A DNA stretch of 34,019 nucleotides from Sphingomonadaceae bacterium (lineage in GTDB: Bacteria; Pseudomonadota; Alphaproteobacteria; Sphingomonadales; Sphingomonadaceae). Numbering within the stretch: the first letter of the stretch is position 1; each line of letters opens with the position of its first letter. Positions 26,200 to 34,019 of the stretch are shown here, one piece after another. The stretch spans positions 1 through 34,019 of the forward strand of contig RFZB01000011.1 of the NCBI GenBank assembly GCA_009920915.1, read 5' to 3'. A program made the translations under genes and the position numbers. The notes beneath the pieces were generated by a model. That model did no database searches. It saw nothing but the letters and a program-made list of their open reading frames with translations, and was not told the DNA's origin.

Positions 26200-27030
26200 T
26201 CAAAGGGGGCGGTGGGGAAGGTCCAGCCCGGCAAGGCTTTTGGTAAAGACTTCGCAGCCCGTTTCCGTGATCCCAATTGTGTGTTCAAATTGCGCAGACA
26301 GTGTTCGGTCGCGCGTCACAGCGGTCCAGCCATCATCCAGCACTTTGCAATCTGGCCGGCCAATATTGATCATCGGTTCGATGGTGAAAAACATGCCGGG
26401 CTTCAATTCCGGACCCGTGCCTGGGCGTCCGACATGGACGACTTCGGGTGCGTCATGGAACAGTCTGCCAATGCCATGGCCGCAAAAATCACGCACCACG
26501 CCCAGCCGTTGTTTTTCGGCATGGCTTTGAATGGCGTGCGAAATATCCCCCAAATGATTGCCGGGCTTCGCCTGTTCAATGCCCAGCATCAAAGCTTCAA
26601 ACGTGGTTTCCACCAATCGCTTGGCCTTTAACGGCACATCGCCCACCAAATAGGTGCGGTTGGTATCGCCATGCCAGCCATCAAGCAGCGGGGTCACGTC
26701 AACATTGACGATATCGCCGTCTTTCAACGCCTTGGGCCCCGGAATGCCATGGCAGATTACATGGTTTACCGAGGTACAGCAGCTATGCGTATAGCCGCGA
26801 TAATTGAGCGTTGCGGGCACGGCGCCGGCATCAAAGGTCATCTCACGGACCAGAGTGTCAATCGCCTCAGTTGTCACGCCGGGCTGGATAAAGGGCACCA
26901 GCGCATCCAAAATCTCAGCTGCCAAACGGCCTGCGTTGCGCATACCCTCAAAGGCTTCTGGACCATGCAGGCGGATCACGCCGGAACGGACGGGCACGCT
27001 ATCGTCGGTGACAATCTGATATTGGGTCAT
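26200..27030 (-). CDS. map: Type I methionine aminopeptidase
   Basis: Removes the initiator methionine from nascent proteins. The 276-residue protein carries all five metal ligands: Asp111 and Asp122 (VNVDVT...HGDTN), His185 (CGHGIG), Glu218 (FTIEPM) and Glu249 (SAQFEHT). The substrate-binding CCTSVNHVICHGIP segment is also present. About 30 residues precede the conserved FEGMRNAG start, a small extension usual in alphaproteobacterial members. The ATG at 27030 was chosen. The open frame runs further upstream into the divergent pabB, which is not plausible coding sequence. Confidence 0.95.
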   Translation of the reverse strand: MTQYQIVTDDSVPVRSGVIRLHGPEAFEGMRNAGRLAAEILDALVPFIQPGVTTEAIDTLVREMTFDAGAVPATLNYRGYTHSCCTSVNHVICHGIPGPKALKDGDIVNVDVTPLLDGWHGDTNRTYLVGDVPLKAKRLVETTFEALMLGIEQAKPGNHLGDISHAIQSHAEKQRLGVVRDFCGHGIGRLFHDAPEVVHVGRPGTGPELKPGMFFTIEPMINIGRPDCKVLDDGWTAVTRDRTLSAQFEHTIGITETGCEVFTKSLAGLDLPHRPL

Positions 27031-27156
27031 GGCGCCGATATAGGCGCGAAAGGCAGATGCAGCAAATGCCGATCCGCCAGATAGACTGGCCCGCGCGCCC
27101 GTTTCGCTTTTTGGACACTGGTTTTTCCCGATGGCTCCTGCCAAGACGCGCGCGCC

Positions 27157-28908
27157 ATGTTTGCGTCTTGCGCCTCTGCCCCCTTTATTCTGCTGGACGA
27201 TGCCCGGCCTCAAGGCGCCGATGCCCGGCTCTATCGGGCTCCGCTTGAGGTGGTGACCACCAGCGATCCTGCGCAGGTACCAGATTTGCTGTCCCAAATT
27301 GGCAGCGGGGGCGATTGGGCGGGGTTTTTGACCTATGAAGCGGGGCTGGCGTTGGAACCAAAGCTGGCTGGCCGCTGCACGGCGCCAGCCGCCGCGCCGC
27401 TGCTATGGTTTGGTCGCTTCGATGGTTATCGCAGCATCAAGCCAGACGCGCTGGAGGCGCTGCTGCCGGATCCCGCCGGGGCATGGGTGGGGCCGCCGCA
27501 GCCGCGCTGGACGCTGGATCAATATCGCGCTGCGTTTCATCAGGTGCAGGCCTTGATTGAGGCCGGGGATATATATCAGGCCAATCTCACGCTTCGGGCT
27601 GACGTGCCCGTCATGGGGGATGCTTTGGCCATTTATGCGGGGCTTAGGCAGCGCGCCCGTGCAGGCTATGGCGCCTTTGTCTGGACAGGCACAGACGCCT
27701 TCCTCTCCCTCTCACCAGAGTTATTTTTTGCACTGAAAGAGGGCAAGCTGACGGCCAAGCCGATGAAAGGCACGGCGCTGCGGGGTGGGGATGAGGCGGC
27801 GGATCAGAAAGCCGCGCATGACCTGCGCCACGACCCCAAACAGCGGGCAGAAAATCTGATGATTGTAGATTTGCTGCGGAATGATCTGGCCCGCATTGCG
27901 GTACCGGGATCGGTGCAAGTGCCCGATTTGTTTAAGATCGAAACCTATCCCACGGTGCATCAAATGGTCTCTACCGTCACAGCCACGCGCCGGGCGGCGG
28001 CCAGTTTTGCCGATATCATACAGGCTATTTTTCCCTGCGGATCCATTACGGGCGCCCCCAAAATCCGCGCGATGGAAGTGATTGATGCGGTCGAAACAGA
28101 ACCGCGTGGCCTGTATACAGGCAGCATTGGACGCGTTGACGCCAATGGTGATGCGGCGTTCAATGTTGCCATTCGCACGCTGCACCTGCCGGTCGGGGCC
28201 ACGCATGGCAGTTTAGGGTTGGGCGGCGGGATTGTGGCCGATAGCCGCGTGACTGAAGAATGGAATGAATGCCGCGCCAAAGGCCGTTTTGTGGCCGATG
28301 CGCGCCGCTTTGACCTGATTGAAACGATGCTGTTTGATCCGCAGCACGGCATTGCCCGGCTGGATCTGCATTTGGCGCGGTTGCAGGCCAGTGCCGAGGC
28401 TTTTGGTTTTGTGTTTGATCGGCACGCTGTGCGCAATGAACTGCAGGCCGCGACGTTCCGGCTCCAGGCCCCAGCCAAGCTGCGGCTGTTGCTGTCGGCA
28501 CAGGGCCATATTGCCATTGAGATAGGGGCCAGTCCGCCGCCTATTGAGGCGCCTGTGTCCGTCGCCGTGGCGCCATTGCCTGTCGCCAGCAGCGATTTTC
28601 GCCTGCGCCACAAAACGACCGATCGCGCTTTTTATGATGACGCCCGCAACGCCAGCGGGCAGTTTGACGTGCTGTTTTTCGATGCCGAGGGCTATCTGAC
28701 CGAAGGCAGCTTTACCAATATCTTTGTTGAGCGCGATGGCCGCCTTTTAACTCCGCCTGTCCATCGCGGCCTGTTACCCGGTATCTTGCGGGCAGAGTTG
28801 ATCCAGCAGGGCCGGGCGATCGAAGCAGATGTGCGACCAGATGATCTTGCCCATGGCTTTTTCTTGGGGAACAGCGTGCGCGGATTAATGGCGGCGCGTT
28901 GCGCCTAA
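27157..28908 (+). CDS. pabB: Fused aminodeoxychorismate synthase component I and 4-amino-4-deoxychorismate lyase (PabB-PabC)
   Basis: A 583-residue fusion making p-aminobenzoate for folate. Residues 1 to about 385 are the chorismate-binding PabB half: KPMKGTALRGG, ENLMIVDLLRNDLARI, IFPCGSITGAPKIRAMEVI and the terminal GSIGRVDANGDAAFNVAIRT segment. Residues about 386-583 are a PabC-type fold IV PLP enzyme, beginning FDLIETMLFDPQHG. Its probable PLP lysine is Lys486 in RHKTTDRAFYDDA, and the EGSFTNIFVERDG cofactor-binding segment follows. One chain would therefore convert chorismate, with ammonia from a PabA glutaminase not seen here, through to p-aminobenzoate and pyruvate. It is divergent from map by 126 bases. 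Confidence 0.94.
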   Translation: MFASCASAPFILLDDARPQGADARLYRAPLEVVTTSDPAQVPDLLSQIGSGGDWAGFLTYEAGLALEPKLAGRCTAPAAAPLLWFGRFDGYRSIKPDALEALLPDPAGAWVGPPQPRWTLDQYRAAFHQVQALIEAGDIYQANLTLRADVPVMGDALAIYAGLRQRARAGYGAFVWTGTDAFLSLSPELFFALKEGKLTAKPMKGTALRGGDEAADQKAAHDLRHDPKQRAENLMIVDLLRNDLARIAVPGSVQVPDLFKIETYPTVHQMVSTVTATRRAAASFADIIQAIFPCGSITGAPKIRAMEVIDAVETEPRGLYTGSIGRVDANGDAAFNVAIRTLHLPVGATHGSLGLGGGIVADSRVTEEWNECRAKGRFVADARRFDLIETMLFDPQHGIARLDLHLARLQASAEAFGFVFDRHAVRNELQAATFRLQAPAKLRLLLSAQGHIAIEIGASPPPIEAPVSVAVAPLPVASSDFRLRHKTTDRAFYDDARNASGQFDVLFFDAEGYLTEGSFTNIFVERDGRLLTPPVHRGLLPGILRAELIQQGRAIEADVRPDDLAHGFFLGNSVRGLMAARCA

Positions 28909-30222
<1,314 letters not shown>

Positions 30223-30223
30223 C

Positions 30224-30292
30224 TGTTGCATTTGCACAACAGGAATTGCTTCGCTTTGAGGCGAGGATATTTTTCTGTTGTGCAATGCAACA
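30224..30292. promoter_or_regulatory. Paired dyad operators flanking a promoter, upstream of the TorF-type porin
   Basis: The left dyad TGTTGCATTTGCACAACAG (30224-30242) and right dyad CTGTTGTGCAATGCAACA (30275-30292) are near-exact inverted copies with a one-base bulge. Each is itself dyad-symmetric (TGTTG...CAACA). The 32-base spacer holds TTGCTT (30246-30251) and TATTTT (30268-30273), 16 bases apart, a plausible -35/-10. The dyads would then sit at about -56 to -38 and about -5 to +13. The same sequence could fold into an 18-base-pair RNA or DNA hairpin; no T-run follows on either strand. Regulator unknown. Confidence 0.6.
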
Positions 30293-30405
30293 AGACTCGT
30301 CAGTCTTACACCATCGTTTGGACCTTCGCCCCACGGCATAGCCGTTATGAGAGGTGCGGCCAGCGATGCAGGCGGAACCCGACACGAACAGTAAAGGGTT
30401 TATCC

Positions 30406-31161
30406 ATGCGCAAGATTCTTCGTCCCGTTCTGGGGCTTGCTTTCCTCGCTTCTGCAGCACCGGCCTTTGCCGAAGAGACCAAGCCATTCACGGTGAATGG
30501 CAGCGCCACGCTGACCAGCGACTATCGCTTCCGCGGCATTTCGCAAACTGACAAGGGCTTTGCCCTACAGGGCAGCATGACCGTGACGCACAGCTCAGGC
30601 GTCTATGCCAGTGTCTGGGGCTCATCAATTGACGATTATGTCGCCAATGGCGGCGATCAAGAACTGGACTTGATTGTCGGCTATAAAAAGACGGTGGGCG
30701 GCACGACCTTTGATGTGGGTGGCCTCTATTATTATTATCCGGGCTCGTCCGCAGTCTCGGCCAATTATAATTCCGACTTCCTTGAACTTTATGGCAGCGT
30801 CGCACAGACTTTTGGTCCGGCAACGGCCAAGCTGACGGCCAATTATGCGCCCAAATCAGCCGCGCTCAGCTTGGGCAAGGGCAAGGAAGATAATCTATAT
30901 CTCAACTTGGGCTTATCCTCGCCGCTGCCCAATACACCCGTCAGCATCAGCGCCGCTGTGGGCCGCACCTTTACCAAGAGCTTTTTGTCGGGCGGCGACA
31001 CCTATACCGATTGGTCGCTGGGCGCGAGCTACACCCAAGGCGCAATGACCTTTGGCCTGACCTATGTTGATACCAGCTATGGCAAAAAAGCCATTGTTAG
31101 CCCAAGCGGTAAGGATGTGGCCAAGGCTGGCCTGTTCGCAACACTGGGCGTTGCCTTTTAA
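30406..31161 (+). CDS. TorF-family putative porin (TIGR02001 type)
   Basis: A 251-residue outer-membrane protein. A Sec signal peptide ends AFA-EE (residue 22). The mature part begins with the family hallmark FTVNGSATLTSDYRFRGISQTDKGFALQGS, contains GVYASVWGSSIDD and DVGGLYYYYPG, and ends in a terminal Phe (LGVAF), as for BamA-assembled barrels. The family is widespread in proteobacteria and thought to form a small porin, often near nitrogen genes; no transporter is adjacent here. AAAGGG stands nine bases before the ATG at 30406. The leader of about 180 bases holds a paired operator structure. The gene ends at a bidirectional terminator. Confidence 0.9.
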   Translation: MRKILRPVLGLAFLASAAPAFAEETKPFTVNGSATLTSDYRFRGISQTDKGFALQGSMTVTHSSGVYASVWGSSIDDYVANGGDQELDLIVGYKKTVGGTTFDVGGLYYYYPGSSAVSANYNSDFLELYGSVAQTFGPATAKLTANYAPKSAALSLGKGKEDNLYLNLGLSSPLPNTPVSISAAVGRTFTKSFLSGGDTYTDWSLGASYTQGAMTFGLTYVDTSYGKKAIVSPSGKDVAKAGLFATLGVAF

Positions 31162-31178
31162 GGCCGGCTAAAGCGCAT

Positions 31179-31218
31179 AAAAAAGGCGAGCCCGGATGCC
31201 CGGTGCTCGCCTTTTTTT
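31179..31218. terminator. Bidirectional intrinsic terminator (porin / DUF3035 gene)
   Basis: Stem AAAAAAGGCGAGC / GCTCGCCTTTTTT with an inner CCGG-ATGC-CCGG stem and seven Ts on the plus strand, six on the minus strand. It lies between the convergent porin and DUF3035 genes. Confidence 0.93.
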
Positions 31219-31236
31219 AGGGCCAAGACGCCAAAA

Positions 31237-31644
31237 TTACTTTGGCGTTGCGGTCCGTGCATTTTGGCCATCGCCTTCCGGTGCGGCCAGAATATCGCGT
31301 GTGGTGGCCCCCTTGTCGACCACATCGGTTTTGGGGTCGCCCGCATTAGAGCGAATGCCCGGCTGGGCACGATTGCCCCCAGCCGCGCCAATCGCACTGG
31401 CTTCTGCACTGCTGCGTGATGCCGGACCACCAAACATTGCTTGCAAAGCCTGCGTTGAACTATCGGCGGCCTGCGCTTGCGGGCTGCCAGCGGCAGGCGG
31501 GACAAGCGCGAAATCTGGCGGCACAACCAGCGGCGCCATGCGTGTCACCTTAAATTCATCGGGCGCATTGCGGTTGCGCAATCCACCAGAGGCACAGCCC
31601 GTCAGCAGCGCACCCACCGCCACAACACCCAAAAGCTTACGCAT
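31237..31644 (-). CDS. DUF3035 lipoprotein (BamF-like)
   Basis: A 135-residue lipoprotein. The signal peptide ends in a lipobox LLTGC with the lipidated Cys at residue 17. The mature segment starts GLRNRNAPDEFKVTRMAPLVVPPDFALVPPAAG, the recognisable DUF3035 core that has been linked in Caulobacter to the beta-barrel assembly complex as BamF. The C-terminal half is low complexity (Ala, Ser, Gly), probably disordered. I chose the ATG at 31644, which overlaps the end of lspA by eight bases. The frame is open further upstream inside lspA but unsupported. It follows the signal peptidase that would process it, in the ileS-lspA operon. Confidence 0.88.
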   Translation of the reverse strand: MRKLLGVVAVGALLTGCASGGLRNRNAPDEFKVTRMAPLVVPPDFALVPPAAGSPQAQAADSSTQALQAMFGGPASRSSAEASAIGAAGGNRAQPGIRSNAGDPKTDVVDKGATTRDILAAPEGDGQNARTATPK

Positions 31645-32143
31645 TGTCCGTCTCCGTCTTTGCTGCATCCTCCCGCGCGAACAGCGCACGGATCAACAGC
31701 AGCACTACCCCGATGGTAATCGCCGCATCAGCAAGATTGAAGACCAAAAACGGCCTAAACCCACCAATGTGAAAATCTATAAAATCAACCACATGGCCAA
31801 AGCGCACGCGGTCTGTGATATTGCCGAGCGCACCGCCCAGCACAAGGCCTAGCCCAGCCACATCAAAGCGATTCTCTTCTTTGCGAATCCAAAAGCCCAC
31901 AAAAGCGGCAATGGCAGTTGTCGCCGCCACCAGCAACCAGCGCTCGGCATCATGCCCGGCTTGCAACATCCCAAGCGCAATGCCGTAATTTTCAACCCAA
32001 GTCAGGTTCAAAATGGGCAGAAGATAAATTTGTCCGGCCTGTTGCAGCCCTATGGGGCCAATGATGATCGCCTTGGTGATCTGGTCTGCCACAAATAAGG
32101 CAGCGGCCAGACCATAGCCCAAGCGACGATGCGTCTTAGCCAT
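31637..32143 (-). CDS. lspA: Lipoprotein signal peptidase (signal peptidase II)
   Basis: A 168-residue inner-membrane aspartyl protease that cleaves signal peptides of diacylated prolipoproteins. Four transmembrane segments are visible. The catalytic aspartates are Asp120 (RVRFGHVVDFIDFH) and Asp139 (FNLADAAITIG), with Asn108 in GALGNITDR and Asn136, matching family spacing. The ATG at 32143 overlaps the ileS 3' end by eight bases, and its own end overlaps the DUF3035 lipoprotein start, so the three are translated in series. Substrates would include the lipoproteins encoded elsewhere in this window. Confidence 0.97.
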   Translation of the reverse strand: MAKTHRRLGYGLAAALFVADQITKAIIIGPIGLQQAGQIYLLPILNLTWVENYGIALGMLQAGHDAERWLLVAATTAIAAFVGFWIRKEENRFDVAGLGLVLGGALGNITDRVRFGHVVDFIDFHIGGFRPFLVFNLADAAITIGVVLLLIRALFAREDAAKTETDNA

Positions 32144-34019
32144 TCACCACCTCATCACAGCGCCCGCACAAATCGCCATCTGCCGCGACTTCGGGCAAAT
32201 GCCGCCAGCAGCGGCCACATTTATGGTCTTCCGTCCGCGTCGCGACCACGGCATCGCCATGGCCTGTTGCAACCGAACCTACAATGAACAGCTCGGCCAG
32301 CGCCTCGGCATCAAAGCCGTGCGGCGCATCACCAATTCGGACTTTGGCCTCAAGGCTGGACCCAATGACTTTCTCGCGGCGCATCGGCTCAATGGTTTCC
32401 GTCACGCTGGCACGCAGCGCGCGGACGGCATCAAAACGTTCTGCCAAGCCGTCATTCTGCCAATCGGCAGGCAAGGCGTGCAGTTCTTCCAGATGGACAC
32501 TCTCACGATCGGGGAAGCGCGTTGTCCAAACTTCTTCAGCGGTAAATACAATGACCGGCGCGGCATAACGCACAAGCGCTTGGAACAAGATGTCCAGAAC
32601 GGTGCGATAGGCGCGGCGCTTCACGCTGTCGGGCGCGTCGCAATAGAGGCAGTCTTTGCGAATATCGAAGAAGAAGGCCGACAGATCTTCATTGCAGAAC
32701 TCGGTCAGCGCGCGGACATAGGTGTTGAAATCAAAATCTGCGATGGCTTGGCGCAGCACGCCATCCAACTGCCACAGGCGGTGGAGGATGTAGCGCTCCA
32801 GCTCGGGCATATCGGCAGTCGGCAGGCCTTCCACAGCAGCGTCAAAGCCATCCAAGGCCCCCAGCAAATAGCGGAAGGTGTTGCGCAGCTTGCGATATTG
32901 GTCGGCCACGCCTTTCAAGATCTCATCGCCAATGCGATGGTCTTCAGTAAAGTCCACCGACAGCGCCCAAAGCCGAATAATGTCCGCGCCATAGCTTTCC
33001 ATGACCTTTAAGGGGTCAATGGTGTTGCCCAAGGATTTGGACATCTTCATGCCCTTGGAATCCATCGTAAAGCCGTGGGTCAGCACCGCTTTATATGGCG
33101 CATGGCCACGCGTGCCGCAGGCCTCGAGCAGCGAGGATTGGAACCAGCCACGATGCTGGTCGCTCCCTTCCAGATACAGGTCAGCATGCGGGCCAGTATA
33201 GCCGTCGGGGCGCAGCAGATCGGGCCAACGACCCGATTCGAGCACAAAGGCATGGGTGGAGCCGGAATCAAACCACACATCGAGAATGTCAGTCACGCGC
33301 TCAAAATCGTCGAGGCGATAGTCCGCACCCAAATACGCCTGCGCGCGCGCATCCGACCAGGCATCGACACCGCCTTCGGCAATGCCCGCGACGATCCGCG
33401 CATTAACAGCAGGGTCATTCAAATATTGGCCCGTCTTGCGATCCACAAACAGGGTAATGGGCACGCCCCAGGCGCGCTGGCGTGAGAGGACCCAATCAGG
33501 TCGACCTTCGACCATCGATCCAATTCGGTTGCGGCCCTTTTCGGGCACAAAGCGCGTTTCGGAAATGGCTTTCAAGGCTTTGCCGCGCAGGCCATCAGCG
33601 CCCAGATCATCGCGCATCGGCACAAACCATTGCGGCGTGCAGCGGAAAATGACCTTGGCTTTGGACCGCCAGCTATGCGGGTAACTGTGCTTATAATCGG
33701 CAGACGCTGCAACCAACCCACCGGCTTCGGCAAGGGCGGTGCAAATCGGGCCATCCGGCGCATTGAATTTGGGGTTGATGACGCTGCCTTCACCCCCCAG
33801 CCAGGCCCAATCTGCCTTATACCGGCCATCGCCTTCCACCGCGAAAACAGGGTCAAGGCCATTGGCCTTGCACAAATCAAAATCATCTTCGCCATGGTCG
33901 GGCGCCATATGGACAAGGCCCGTGCCGCTATCTGTCGTCACAAACTCACCTGCAAGCAGCGGGCGGGGGCGAAGGAAAAATTCCTCCAACGGGCTATCGC
34001 GATTGACACTCTTTAGCCC
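32136..34019 (-). CDS. ileS: Isoleucyl-tRNA synthetase, C-terminal part (5' end beyond window)
   Basis: Class I synthetase charging tRNA-Ile. About 627 codons are present; the frame is open to the right edge, and the N-terminus with the HIGH motif is outside. The C-terminal side of the editing domain is seen in GLVHMAPDHGEDDF. The catalytic return includes FDSGSTHAF, LEGSDQHRGWFQSS and KMSKS at 33033-33047. The anticodon-binding helices follow (ERYILHRLW...ADFDFNTYVRAL). The C-terminal zinc finger is CGRCW...CGRC. A TTG at 33989 is in frame, but the family sequence continues upstream of it. lspA overlaps the stop, the classical ileS-lspA order. Confidence 0.98.
   Translation of the reverse strand, partial: GLKSVNRDSPLEEFFLRPRPLLAGEFVTTDSGTGLVHMAPDHGEDDFDLCKANGLDPVFAVEGDGRYKADWAWLGGEGSVINPKFNAPDGPICTALAEAGGLVAASADYKHSYPHSWRSKAKVIFRCTPQWFVPMRDDLGADGLRGKALKAISETRFVPEKGRNRIGSMVEGRPDWVLSRQRAWGVPITLFVDRKTGQYLNDPAVNARIVAGIAEGGVDAWSDARAQAYLGADYRLDDFERVTDILDVWFDSGSTHAFVLESGRWPDLLRPDGYTGPHADLYLEGSDQHRGWFQSSLLEACGTRGHAPYKAVLTHGFTMDSKGMKMSKSLGNTIDPLKVMESYGADIIRLWALSVDFTEDHRIGDEILKGVADQYRKLRNTFRYLLGALDGFDAAVEGLPTADMPELERYILHRLWQLDGVLRQAIADFDFNTYVRALTEFCNEDLSAFFFDIRKDCLYCDAPDSVKRRAYRTVLDILFQALVRYAAPVIVFTAEEVWTTRFPDRESVHLEELHALPADWQNDGLAERFDAVRALRASVTETIEPMRREKVIGSSLEAKVRIGDAPHGFDAEALAELFIVGSVATGHGDAVVATRTEDHKCGRCWRHLPEVAADGDLCGRCDEVVNG

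Overview
The window is about 34 kb of dense, GC-rich chromosome (no gap above about 235 bases) from an alphaproteobacterium, most likely a member of the Sphingomonadales. Three things point there: the orders leuS-lptE, DUF3576-leuS, mutY/dciA/DsbA/DsbA/smc and ileS-lspA-DUF3035; the glnB-glnA operon with a PII protein; and protein types common in sphingomonads (TorF-type porin, extensin-like lipoprotein, PabB-PabC fusion). The taxonomic assignment is inference. I see no mobile element, prophage, CRISPR array, tRNA or rRNA. The region looks like core chromosome.

Layout. 1-3140 (minus): a DUF3576 lipoprotein, leuS, and the first codons of lptE, which runs off the left edge. 3326-5918: a small outer-membrane-barrel-like protein, a degenerate TenI/ThiE-like protein, then yggS and a HAD phosphatase translationally coupled. 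5920-7766 (minus): xth-ribA, overlapping. 7892-9359: a crotonase and a DJ-1/PfpI protein. 9356-14696 (minus): the cluster dciA, two DsbA-like thioredoxin-fold proteins and smc. 14722-17899 (plus): mutY, a Tat-exported serine hydrolase and nudC, overlapping end to start. 17911-22597: pheA, a membrane-anchored cytochrome c, a LOG-family protein, an extensin-like lipoprotein and an aldehyde dehydrogenase. 22673-25966 (minus): the glnB-glnA nitrogen operon with a sigma-54-like promoter, followed after a terminator by an exported M20 peptidase. 26200-30222: map, divergent from a fused pabB-pabC, then a class I aspartate aminotransferase. 30406-34019: a TorF-type porin, then ileS-lspA-DUF3035 on the minus strand, with ileS cut by the right edge.

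The two observations most worth following are these. (1) smc is interrupted. Comparing the reading with the usual Smc N-terminus, about 64 bases covering the Walker A P-loop are missing, with a frameshift. A 25-codon N-terminal fragment ends at a TGATG junction where the remaining 1,091-codon frame could restart. This is either a real loss of Smc ATPase function or an assembly error. (2) Upstream of the porin gene, two near-identical dyads (TGTTG...CAACA) flank a plausible -35/-10 promoter, which suggests a two-operator switch or a long hairpin.

Much of the rest is housekeeping: aminoacyl-tRNA synthetases, DNA repair (xth, mutY), cofactor synthesis (ribA, pabBC), nitrogen assimilation, and envelope biogenesis (LptE, LspA, DsbA-like proteins, DUF3035 lipoprotein).
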